A stretch of DNA of 64,000 bases from Diphasiastrum complanatum. Its lineage: Eukaryota; Streptophyta; Lycopodiopsida; Lycopodiales; Lycopodiaceae. Below are positions 21,281 through 31,789 of the stretch, in pieces; positions within the stretch are counted from its first letter, which is position 1, and each line of letters begins with the position of its first letter. The translations under genes were made by a program, and so were the position numbers. The stretch lies in the NCBI GenBank assembly GCA_029204225.1, contig CM055104.1:41829187-41893186 (forward strand), read 5' to 3'. The notes under the pieces are model-generated. The model had not been told where the DNA came from, searched no databases, and saw nothing but the letters and a program-made list of their open reading frames with translations.

Positions 21281-22169
21281 GTTAGTTGCAATTACTTGAC
21301 CAATCAGATTTAAAATGTATTCAGCTCTTGGATTACCAAGCACGCACAATCATTCCATGAAATAGAGCATATATAAGCTTGTATTGGGAGATCCCCTTTT
21401 TGGCTGCAAACTTATTGTTACCAATTTTAGATTAGAGGTTGATCAACAAAAAGAAAATAAGCTAGCTTGCTAGCAATTTTCTTCATGTAAGTGAAACTTC
21501 CCTTTTGTGGTGTTGGAATAGTGAAGGAGAACATTTGTCTTTATGGTTTCCTCAATGGACAGTGGGAGGTAACCTTGCCAGTAGAGGAAGTTACATGATA
21601 AGCATAGTTTCCATGCATCGCGATTGGCGGGTCCGAATCGCTTCACGAAACGATTTAGCTGAACCAAATCGTTGCGAATCAGCGTATCACTGTTCTTTTT
21701 CTTGGTGTTTTGATCTCGAAAGAAAACTTTTTTTTTCTTAAAAAAACAAAAAAAAACGTTCATAGCAAATCATTCAGTCCCCATCAATTCAGACCGGTGC
21801 TTCACACTGATTCACTGCACAAGGAAACTATGAGATACTTGTTCTCATATAACATATATACAATGCTTACAAATTTAGGCTTGGAATGCCAGGTCACAGG
21901 TTGGACTAAGTATATACTATAAGGAAACCCTAAAAACAAATTTCTCAAATTAAGGGTTGATTGGTGAATGCCCTAATGTTTATCTGTTTATCAGATTTCG
22001 TAGCATTTATCAAGTCAACCAAGGCTGAGGTGTTAGTGTCAATGGTGCTAGATAAAAAGTAGTGTGAGTAACAACAATTGGTCACCCTAAAATCTAGCCC
22101 CCCCTACTATAAAGGCCATTCAAGAAAGAAAAACGCAAAGTAGAAAACTGAGAGGAAACTAGAAAGATT
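21281..22169. other. Spacer of the inverted repeat, no gene seen
   Basis: AT-rich with T-runs and A-runs near 21725-21755. The short ORFs on both strands look fortuitous. Confidence 0.35.
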
Positions 22170-23090
22170 AATTACACTTGCACAATAGCTAATGCTTCCT
22201 ATGACACTGTAACACAGACTATGTTTGGAAATTAGGTCTCTGAAAACTTGAACATTATAAGAAAAAGGAACATTACAAGATATCCAATGGTCTCCGATTT
22301 ATGTACCTCAATGAAATATTTACATATAAAAGCACAATCACTTCCTAACAGTGAGAGGCACATCACTGAATATAGAGCTGCTTTTAAGAAACAAAACTTT
22401 AAACGCTCAATAATGGCATCAATTAAGAAAAAAAATATGCCTTATTGTGAAACTCAAGAAACAATGGAATGAAAATACACATCTCAAAATCTCATCTATC
22501 ATATTCTTTATTTTAAAACTTCAGTCATGTTATTGGAACTTGGGCCTTGAAAGTAAAAACTCCTTTGTTACTTGGAGCTGAGTTTTGTGTTCAATTGCAC
22601 AAATTAAACCCTGTATTTTCTTTGGGAAAGATGCATCTCGACTAGTTCCAAAGCTTGTAACATGTAACAAATAACCACCAAACCTAACTTGGTCTTCCAA
22701 GTGATTGATATTATTGATAATGTGATGTAGCAATTGAATCTAGAATACAACAATTAAATGTCCTTCCTCTCTACTCTACTGAAAATAACCTATTTTAGAA
22801 TAAGAGGATCCATCCCAACTATACCCGAGGAAGAGGCACTAAATACAGAATTTGTAGTTTGAATCACATGTTCCAAGAAAAATAGTTGCAACTTAACAAT
22901 GGAATCTTATGAAATGCAGAAGGTAAGTTTCCACATTTGAAAGGTTCTTTAAAACCTTCATTAGAGATATCTTATAGTATTCTGACATTACCATCGGCTC
23001 CATAGTATCTAAGAGCTCCTTGATTTTCATTCCAGACCAACATTTGATTTATCTTCGACATAGTATCCCTTGCAAGCAAAAAAAGGAGCC
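22170..23090 (-). repeat. Right arm of the large inverted repeat
   Basis: Reverse-complement partner of 20095-21280; the spacer between the arms is about 890 bp. By eye the arms differ by about 10-15% plus indels, so the duplication is not recent. A transcript across it could fold into a long hairpin. Confidence 0.7.
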
Positions 23091-23860
<770 letters not shown>

Positions 23861-23877
23861 TCTCCCTCTCTCTCTAT

Positions 23878-24005
23878 CACTCACCATGAGAACCATTGAG
23901 AACCATGAGAACCGTTGAGAGCCGTGAGAAGCTTGAGAACCGTTGAGAGAGAGGAACCGTGAGAATCGTTGAGAGAGAGGAACTGTGAGAACTTTTGAGA
24001 GAGCG
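23878..24005 (+). repeat. 26-bp satellite (GAACCGTTGAGAGAGAG type), copy 1
   Basis: Units built from GAGAACCATTGAGAACC and GAGAACCGTTGAGAGAGAG with CCGTGAGAA linkers. The same family is at 36318-36486 and 36765-36870. In all three places it lies beside (CT)n/(GA)n. Confidence 0.8.
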
Positions 24006-24189
24006 ATGGGCGATCTGTGCTTCCAAAGGATAGTATACAAAATGCTATGCCTGCAAACTCGTTAAAAACAAATTTCAAATTCTGGCTGGGAGTAAATAAT
24101 CAATTGAGAAATTTTGAAGCCCTTCGCATTGATAATTGTTATTATTTTTAAACTTGATTTGACAATGTGTTTTTTGTGCATGTTATAGG

Positions 24190-24716
24190 ATCTCTGGAAT
24201 CTGCTACAAACACTTTCACGAAATACTTTGCATCTATCAGGTTGAGATTTGGGGATTACCTTTTTTACTCCATATCTTCTGTGATGGAACCTATCCTGAC
24301 CACCGAGGCAAAGGAAGAGGTGAAGCTAGCAACAAAGTGTGTGATGTGGAGGTGACATTGAATGTTTTTACATTTGCATGGTACATTTTGTTTATGTGTT
24401 TTTTTTACTGTAATCCAACTTGATGTGTTCAATTGGACAGATATTTCTTTCATCTTAAAGCGAAGCATGCTGTGGAGGAAATGCCTCAAGTAATGGATAT
24501 GTGGAATCAAATCTCCATGAAGAAGGAGTTTTTTATGAAATCTGCAAAGGCCAATCTCAACAGAAAAAATGGCCTGAGTGAGTGGGAAGTGAAGTTTTGT
24601 CCTTGGTGGATAGACTTCAAGGAGGGAGAATGTCCTCCCTCGGAAAAAACACAGTACCAGCTGCATGAGAAAGGACGTTTGGTTGTGGATGATGATGATG
24701 ATGCAACAATGACAAA
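24190..24716 (+). pseudogene. Unidentified multi-exon gene, part 1, interrupted by the copia insertion
   Basis: Two exon-like blocks are seen. The first follows TTATAG at 24189 and runs to about 24352 (GSLESATNTFTKYFASIRLRF). The second starts after TTGGACAG at 24442 (YFFHLKAKHAVEEMPQVMDMW). Splicing ATGTGGAG|GTGACA to GGACAG|ATATTT keeps the frame. The second block holds WEVKFCPWWIDFKEGECPPS and an acidic DDDDDAT. At 24716 the reading frame enters the copia LTR and resumes at 30700 with one target-site copy removed. I do not recognise the family; upstream exons were not found. Confidence 0.5.
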
Positions 24717-25407
24717 TGTGAAAAGTACAGTACTAAGGACCATAAATAGATCTTTGAATGATCCACAAGGTTGATTGTGTGCTTGTTAAACAATCTATCA
24801 GAAACTAGTCATCAGAAAACAAGATCTAGTTTAGCAGCTTGATAGAAAACAAGTAGAGACAATCAGAACATTGATCAAAAACTATAATCCAACTCCACAC
24901 ATGTGGAATTGAGGCTGTAGTACGGCCTGTAGATAGTGTTTAGAATGTGCCAAAGCTAGGTTTCATTGGAATCAAAAGTAACCACCATACAATGAGAGGA
25001 AACTCGAGTTTCTCCTTGAGGCTCCAAAAAGTTTCTATCTTCTCACTATGGAGAATGGGAATACATAGTAAAACACACTTTCTTTGCTAAGTTAGGTGAA
25101 AATACAGCATGTAATAAGGAAGTAGACTCCACTTTCTTGCCCTAATGTGAAAACCCTAGCCTAGATCCAAGAGTCATGCTTGGTAGGTACATGGTAGGTA
25201 CAAATCTCATCATAAATCATTGTCTAGATCCTACAAAGTAGGAATCACTACCAAATGGACACAACCACTCCACTTGAGTCGTGGTAACCTACTTTAAGTG
25301 TGAATGTACAAGTGGAACTTTGGCCATTCAAGTAACCAACAAACAATATTGACAAAATGTACAATATTCTACATGGCTAGATTTGCCAATGTAGGCAATT
25401 TTTCACA
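24717..25407 (-). repeat. 3' LTR of the copia element
   Basis: Begins TGTGAAAAGTACAG on the plus strand and ends TTTTTCACA; as TG...CA it has inverted termini TGTGAAAA/TTTTCACA. About 96% similar by eye to the other LTR. Confidence 0.95.
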
Positions 25408-26560
25408 CTCCTCCTCAAATCTAGCCTTGGAGATCACAATGCTTTTATCAATAACTCCGATTGAAGATCTAAGCTTGACAAATGAATCTTTAGGTAAAGA
25501 TTTAGTAAACAAATCAGCCAAGCAACTTGATGATGGCACGTGTTGGAGTCTGATCTCTTTAGCTTGCACTTTTTCCCTCATGAAAATGATGAGCAATTTC
25601 GATGTGTTTGCTCCTTGCATGGAATGTAGGATTATTTGCAAGTGATTGGGCTGATTGGTTGTCACAATAGATGATAGGAATCTCCTCCTCCATGACAAGA
25701 AGCTCCACCAATAGCCTTTTGAGCCACAAGACCTCCTTGCATGTTGATGTCGAGTCCTTGTATTTGGATTCTGTGGAAGATAGGGAGATGGTATCTTGTT
25801 TTTTGGAAAGCCATGATACTACTCCATCACATAGAAAGGTGGCAAAGGCACTTGTTGATCTTGTATCCACTTTGTCACCTGCAAAATTCGAGTCACTATA
25901 GGCTCTTAAGCCAAGATTAGTTCCTCTATACAAAATGCCAAAATTCTTAGTGGATGAAATGTATCTAAGAACTCTTTTGGCCATCTTCCAATGTGAAACT
26001 AGAGGACTTTGCATGAATTGGCTTAACTTTCCAACACTATAACTAAGATCAGGTCTAGTTATAGTTAAATAGATCAAGGAGCCAATAAGCCTTCTATATA
26101 ATGTGATGTCCTCAAGGGACGCTTCATCACAACCAATGGATGCTTTTACATGTTGCTCCATTGGTGTCTCAATACCTTTACAATTCTTCATTCCAAATCT
26201 ATCTAGGATGGATGTAGCATATTTAGATTGACAAATGAAGCTAAAATCACATCCTCTAATAACCTCTATTCCAAGAATGAAGCTTAATAGGCCGAGATCT
26301 ACCATCTTAAACTCTTTTGCTAAAGCAAATTTTACATCTCTAATTCCATCTAGATCATTACCACTCAAGATAATGTCATCTACATATAAAACAAGAATAA
26401 TGATCATGCCATCATGAAATCTTATGTACAATGATGGATCATAGGCACTCATTACAAAATTGATGGAAATGAGAAAAGAGTTTAGCCTAGAGTACCATGC
26501 TCTAGGTGCTTGCTTGAGCCCATAAAGGCTCTTCTTCAAAAAAACACACCTTTCCTTCAT
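25369..26560 (-). pseudogene. Copia RT C-terminal part and RNase H, frameshifted
   Basis: The main frame (26560-25559) carries SLYGLKQAPRAWYSRL, the RT active site YVDD (about residue 60, LVLYVDDIILSG), LGIEV, TITRPDLSYSVGKLSQFMQ and the RNase H segments YSDSNFAG and LSSTESKY. The last part (VPSSSCLADLFTKSLPKDSF) is in another frame from about 25590 on, so a second frameshift is present. It overlaps the end of the upstream frame; the break lies in an A-run near 26535-26545 that changes frame within RT. Confidence 0.85.
25408..25419 (-). promoter_or_regulatory. Polypurine tract of the copia element
   Basis: The minus strand reads TTTGAGGAGGAG directly against the 3' LTR, the expected plus-strand primer site. 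Confidence 0.85.
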
Positions 26561-29387
26561 GCTTTGCCTTGATGAAGCCCTCGGGTTGCCTCATGTAGAT
26601 CTCTTCCTCCAAATAACCATTGAGGAATGCATTTGTGAAGTCAAGTTGGAATAGCTCCCAATTGAAGGTTGAAGCAAGACTAATGATCAACCTGATAGTA
26701 ACAAGCTTAGCCACAGGAGCAAAAGTCTCATCATAATCAATGCCTTTGGTTTGTAAAAAACCTTTGGCTACAAGCCTAGATTTATGCTTGCTTATTGATC
26801 CATCTTGATTATACTTCAATCTAAATACCCACTTGCAATCAAGAGGTTTCTTCCCTTGAGGAAGATCCACAAGATCCCAAGTATGATTCTCAATAAGAGC
26901 ATCATACTCTACTTGCATAGCATCCATCCAACTTTTAGACTTACAAGCATCTTCATAGCATGTTGGCTCATCCAACATTGAAGTAATAAAGGTGTAAGAT
27001 GTGAAAGATGATGAGCCTTCCCTTTGATCACCTTGACCATCATAGGTGAGCCTCAATGGCTCGGATCTTTCCCTTGTAGATCTTCTTGGAGTTCTTGGAG
27101 TTCTTGCATCTTGAGGTAGATCCTCAAGTTCTTCTTCACTTGGAAGCTCCTCCTCCATCCTAGCATGATCCTTGGCATCAAGATGATTAGTAGCATTATC
27201 ATCCAAATCACAAGCATGTCCTTCATAAAAAATAACATCCCTACTCACTATCATGTTGCTAATGATGGGATTGAAGACTCTATGACCTTTGCTATTCTCA
27301 CCATATCCCACAAAGATTCCTTTGATGGATGTTGCATCATCCTTCCTTCTCTTATCCAAGGCTTGGTGTACATAGCAAGTGGATCCAAAAACTTTGAGAT
27401 CCTTGAGATTGGGCTTCTCTCCAAATAGAGCTTCAAATGGTGTGATTCCTCCAATGGCTTGGTTTGGCAATCTATTGCACAAATAGCTAGCACAAGTTAT
27501 TGCCTCACCCCAAAATGGTTTTAATAGAGAAGCATCTAGCCTTAAAGCCTTACCACACTCACAAAGAGATCTATTTCTTCTCTCACTCACTCCATTTTGT
27601 TGAGGGGTGTATGGACATGACAACTCCCTCTTTATGCCATTAGAACTACAAAAGTCAATCAACTTATTGGAGATATATTCACCTCCATTATCACTCCTTA
27701 ATACCTTAATCTTGGTACTAAGTTGATTTTCTACCAAAGTCTTGAACTTTACAAAAGAATCAAACACCATAGATTTGCTAGACAAGAGGTACATCCAAAA
27801 AAATCTAGAATAGTCATCAATGAAGATTACATAGTACTTGGCACCACCATTAGACTCATGTGAAAAACTATGAACATCCGAATGGATGAGTTCAAGAGGA
27901 GAGTCTGATCTTGATGTAGATCTTGAGAAGGGTAGTTTGTGAGCCTTTGAGAGGCTGCATGCTTCACATCTCTTCCCATACTTTGACAAATGCAGTCCAA
28001 CTGCAAGCTCCTTTGCTACCATAGATTCCATGGCTTTGTAGTTGGGGTGGCCCAACCTTTTGTGCCACAGTTCCACCTTTGATAACTCCACCTTTGCCAA
28101 GTTAACACTCTCCACTGCAACATTAGCATCAAGCTTAAACAATCTACCTTGTTTAAACCCTTTGGCTATACATTTATCATTTCTAAGAATGGAACAAACT
28201 CCATGCTTAAATTGTACATCTAGGCCATTATCCATTAACTGGCCAACACTAAGCAAATTCTTGGTTAACTTAGGAACATAAAGAACATTATCAAGATTCA
28301 TCCTTTTGGATGATCCAACATACAAGGGAATTGTTCCTATTCCACTTATCTTACATTCTTGACTACTTGCAGTATAGATTGATCTATGTAAATCATTGTA
28401 AGAAAGTAAAGTGGAGAATATGTCCTTTTGATATGTCATGTGGGAACTAGCCTCACTATCAATCCACCAAGAATCATTGGTGTTGCACTTGGATGATGGT
28501 GGTTTGTTGGAAACCATCAAGGATGACTCTTCATCCTCCTCCTCCTCCTGATGTGCAATGTTGCTTTGTTTGCCCTCTTGTGCCTTCTTCTTCTTGAGAC
28601 ATTTTGATGCAAAATGTCCTTTCTTCTCACAGAAAAAACATTTGTACTTGGACTTGTCTTTGATCTTGCCCTTTGAGCTTGAAGCCTCATCCTCCTCCTT
28701 GGTCTCCTTGAAGTGCATCTTCTTGCCATTGGTCTTTTTCTTGCCTTTGAATGAGAAATTAGCTTTCTCATCACCATCCTGCAGAGAAATAGCATTCATT
28801 CTTGCATTGGTATGCGTCATCCTACACTCTTCATCCACTAATACACTGTGCAGCTTTTCTATAGTGGGCAAAGTGTCTTGGATTGCAAAGCTTTGGACCA
28901 AATTTGTAAAGTAAATCCCTAGACCATTGAGGACAATCTGAACAAGCTCACTATCTTGAATGTTCTCTCCAATGGAAGCTAACTCCCTATTGAGAGACTT
29001 GATTCTTAGCACATACACCTGTGCACTCTCATCACTTCTCTTCATGCTTTGCAGAATCTGATTCCTAAGCATGAGAACCCTTGAAGTGTTACTAGACTCA
29101 TAGATTGATTTTAGAGATTCCCAAGCCTCTTTAGCACTGGTACAAGCTGATACTTCTCTCAATAAATCATTGTTTAAACTCATCTTCACACAGTGAAGTG
29201 CAAGCCTAGATCTTCTTTTGTACTTAGCTAACTCCTGTGCACCTAGAAGTTCATCTTCCTCATCAATCAGAAACTCATAGAGATCATGGAGCACCATGAG
29301 TGACTCCATCCTCACTTTTAAAATAGCATAATTGGTAGAATTTAGCCTCTCACTAGCTTCTAGAAGATATGCTCCAGCAGATCCCAT
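26502..29387 (-). CDS. Copia gag-protease-integrase-RT polyprotein (N-terminal 961 residues)
   Basis: Starts at an ATG (MGSAGAYLLEASERLN). Gag occupies residues about 1-245. The CCHC knuckle CFFCEKKGHFASKC is near residue 250. The protease site near 307 reads WWIDSEASSHMT; the usual D-S-G-A has Glu in place of Gly, which should impair cleavage. The pre-integrase LWHKRLGHPNY is near 437. The integrase core has HSDVHSF (D), RSDNGGEY (D) and QQNGVSERRN (E). RT begins near 834 (WKVDLP-like WDLVDLPQGK, ETFAPVAKL, QLDFTNAFLNGYL) and ends by frameshift in a homopolymer. It is otherwise intact over nearly 2.9 kb, consistent with fairly recent activity. Confidence 0.9.
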   Translation of the reverse strand: MGSAGAYLLEASERLNSTNYAILKVRMESLMVLHDLYEFLIDEEDELLGAQELAKYKRRSRLALHCVKMSLNNDLLREVSACTSAKEAWESLKSIYESSNTSRVLMLRNQILQSMKRSDESAQVYVLRIKSLNRELASIGENIQDSELVQIVLNGLGIYFTNLVQSFAIQDTLPTIEKLHSVLVDEECRMTHTNARMNAISLQDGDEKANFSFKGKKKTNGKKMHFKETKEEDEASSSKGKIKDKSKYKCFFCEKKGHFASKCLKKKKAQEGKQSNIAHQEEEEDEESSLMVSNKPPSSKCNTNDSWWIDSEASSHMTYQKDIFSTLLSYNDLHRSIYTASSQECKISGIGTIPLYVGSSKRMNLDNVLYVPKLTKNLLSVGQLMDNGLDVQFKHGVCSILRNDKCIAKGFKQGRLFKLDANVAVESVNLAKVELSKVELWHKRLGHPNYKAMESMVAKELAVGLHLSKYGKRCEACSLSKAHKLPFSRSTSRSDSPLELIHSDVHSFSHESNGGAKYYVIFIDDYSRFFWMYLLSSKSMVFDSFVKFKTLVENQLSTKIKVLRSDNGGEYISNKLIDFCSSNGIKRELSCPYTPQQNGVSERRNRSLCECGKALRLDASLLKPFWGEAITCASYLCNRLPNQAIGGITPFEALFGEKPNLKDLKVFGSTCYVHQALDKRRKDDATSIKGIFVGYGENSKGHRVFNPIISNMIVSRDVIFYEGHACDLDDNATNHLDAKDHARMEEELPSEEELEDLPQDARTPRTPRRSTRERSEPLRLTYDGQGDQREGSSSFTSYTFITSMLDEPTCYEDACKSKSWMDAMQVEYDALIENHTWDLVDLPQGKKPLDCKWVFRLKYNQDGSISKHKSRLVAKGFLQTKGIDYDETFAPVAKLVTIRLIISLASTFNWELFQLDFTNAFLNGYLEEEIYMRQPEGFIKAKHEGKVCFFEEEPLWAQAST

Positions 29388-30005
29388 CTTACTAGTAAGA
29401 TTCTACACACAAGATATAGATTTGTTTGAACTTGAAACTCACAAAAGTTTCTAACTTGCAGTGTTTCACTAAAATGTTGACTTCTAATCCAACAGATGGA
29501 CTTGTAATCATAGTTCTATTACTCCCTCACAAAGCTGGAATGAAGATAAGATGAAGTGAAAACTACTCTCAACAAATCTTGCCAATCTTGGCTATTTTTG
29601 GACAAAAACTGACTCTATCTCTCTCATTCACTTTGATGTACTTTCAAAACCTGGTTTCCACTTTAAGAAGGTCTGAAATCAGCCTATATTAATTAGTTTT
29701 CATGAAACAAATTCAAAACGAATCAATGGCAAGTGATCTTGGTAGCTTATCCTAGGATTTGCACCAAAAAATACATCAAACTGACACCAGATGAAATTAC
29801 TGTGATCCAATGAATATGAGTTATTAAATGCTAGTTCAGAGATGCCCACACGTGTGAACAGTACAGATTTTTATCCTAAAAAAGTTTGGGATCAAATCCC
29901 CTCACCAAAACCTGGATACCAGCTCGCCCTTCCAATACTAGCTTTTTGCACCAAAACCTGCTAAAACTGGATTAGTTTCAAACACTGATCAATAGCCTTG
30001 TACTT

Positions 30006-30018
30006 GGCTCTGATACCA
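30006..30018 (-). promoter_or_regulatory. Primer binding site of the copia element
   Basis: TGGTATCAGAGCC on the minus strand, immediately inside the 5' LTR. It is the classical initiator-Met tRNA complementary site of plant copia elements. Confidence 0.9.
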
Positions 30019-30694
30019 TGTGAAAAGTACAGTACTAAGGACCATAAATGGATCTTTGAATGATCCACAAGGTTGATTGTGTGCTTGTTAAACAATCTAT
30101 CAGAAAACAAGATCTAGTTTAGCAGCTTGATAGAAAACAAGTAGAGACAGTCAGAGCATTGATCAAAAACTATAATCCAACTCCACACATGTGGAAATGA
30201 GGCTGTAGTACGGCCTGTAGACAATGTTTAGAATCTGCCAAAGCTGGGTTTCATTGGAATCAAAAGTAATCACCATACAATGAGAGAAAACTCGAGTTTC
30301 TCCTTGAGGCTCCAAAAAGTTTCTATCTTCTCACTATGGAGAATGGAATACATAGTAAAACACACTTCCTTTGCTAGGTTAGGTGAAAATCCAGCATGCA
30401 ATAGGGAAGTAGACTCCACTTTCTTGCCCTAATGTGAAAACCCTAGCCTAGATCCAAGAGTCATGCTTGGTAGGTGCATGGTAGGTACAAATCTCATCAT
30501 AAATCATGGTCTAGATCCTACAAAGTAGGAATCACTACCAAATGGACACAACCACTCCCCTTGACTTGTGGTAACCTACTTTAGGTGTGAATGTACAAGT
30601 GGCACTTTGGCCATTCAAGTAACCAACAAACAATATTGACAAAATGTACAATATTCTACATGGCTAGATTTGCCAATGTAGGCAATTTTTCACA
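30019..30694 (-). repeat. 5' LTR of the copia element
   Basis: Same termini as the 24717-25407 LTR; it lacks the 14-bp insertion found there. ACAAA follows at 30695. Confidence 0.95.
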
Positions 30695-31560
30695 ACAAAG
30701 ATGGCACTGAAGTCCTTCCTTACTGCCGCTCCTGAGAAGCCTTAGGTTGTAGAGAAGAAGAGCAAGAAGAAAGTTGATGATGCTATGCAGCCTATAGACG
30801 TATTCACAACAACCCTTTAACTTTGCTCCATCTTTGTGTGTTCTTTTTGGTTAATTATTGCTTGCTTTAAATCTTATTCCATTTATAATTCAAATGTGTT
30901 TTTGTTTCTATATATAGGATATCATGCCTTACACGCCTGCTAAAAGCAGACGTGAGGAGTATGAGTACATGAAAGTGGACATGGTAGGTGTTAACACCAA
31001 GTTAACATCTACCATTGAGGTCATTGTGGGTGATGTAAACATGGTAAGGGAAGGATTATCTCATGGGGACAATCTACAAGAATATCAGGCCATGAAATGC
31101 TTTATGGAAAGAAATAATTCTTCCAGGAGGATTAGGAAAGGTAAGAGCACCACCTACAGTGCCGACATCATCATTGTGGACTTGCCATCAGGGAACACAA
31201 TTGATGGTGTCATTGGCAGTGGGTCCACATGGAACAAATAATTCTTCCAGGAGGATTAAGAAAGGTAAGAGCACCACCTACAGTGCCGACATCATCATTG
31301 TGGACTTGCCATCAGGGTACACAGTTGATGGTGTCGTTGGCGGTGGGTCCATGTGGAACAAATGGTCTGATGAGACACTTGAGGCCAGCCTAGATATATG
31401 CATGGTTGTATTGGACGATAGTGGTTGGATCATCCTTATCAGTCCCCCTCACTCATAGATTGCAAGTTGAGATTCAGATCGGCTGACGGAAGTTGGCTAT
31501 TCAGAGACGTGTTGTGCTGAGAGGAATTGAAAAATTTGGAAGAGGAGAGGATGGCATGAA
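30695..31560 (+). pseudogene. Unidentified multi-exon gene, part 2, downstream of the copia insertion
   Basis: The frame of part 1 continues as MALKSFLTAAPEKP, then a TAG, then a Lys-rich stretch. After an intron-like gap with acceptor ATATAG at 30918 comes DIMPYTPAKSRREEYEYMKV, then TTYSADIIIVDLPSG and, after a duplication, WSDETLEASLDICMVVLDD. DIIIVDLPSG faintly recalls motif IV of SAM-dependent adenine methyltransferases, but the match is too short to name it. A later piece, VVLRGIEKFGRGEDGMN, ends at a GTAAGT donor near 31560. Stops and the 124-bp duplication show it is broken. Confidence 0.45.
31112..31359 (+). repeat. 124-bp tandem duplication inside a decayed exon
   Basis: AAATAATTCTTCCAGGAGG starts at 31112 and again at 31236; both units run to TGGAAC. 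The period of 124 is not a multiple of three, so the second unit falls out of frame and creates a stop (AACAAATAA). The units differ at several positions, so the duplication is not brand new. Confidence 0.85.
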
Positions 31561-31789
31561 TGTAAGTTGTGATTTTTTCGTTGCAAGTTTGTTCACATAC
31601 AGTGCTTGCATATTTATGAAAATTAATGCACTATAACTTGGATCTTCTTCGATACATATAGTTTCATAGTCATGAATTTGCTTGGAAGTATGTAATTCCA
31701 TGACATACCAACTGTCCCTCATTCACACACCTCTCCACCAACGAAACCTCAACCACGTGGTCATACTATGAAAGAGAAAATGAAAACCC

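Larger units (their letters stand above)
24717..30694 (-). mobile_element. Nearly complete Ty1/copia retrotransposon
   Basis: Bounded by two LTRs (TGTGAAAAG...TTTCACA; 691 and 676 bp) and flanked by the perfect 5-bp target duplication ACAAA (24712-24716 and 30695-30699). In element orientation it has a primer site TGGTATCAGAGCC adjoining the 5' LTR, gag-protease-integrase-RT-RNase H in copia order, and the polypurine tract TTTGAGGAGGAG adjoining the 3' LTR. Roughly 25 substitutions and a 14-bp indel separate the LTRs by eye, so it is middle-aged. Two frameshifts and an altered protease motif make it non-autonomous today. Confidence 0.95.

Noticed and set aside
31230-31360. DNA methyltransferase call based on DIIIVDLPSG
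   Set aside because: One short motif without the SAM-binding motif I; noted only as a faint resemblance.
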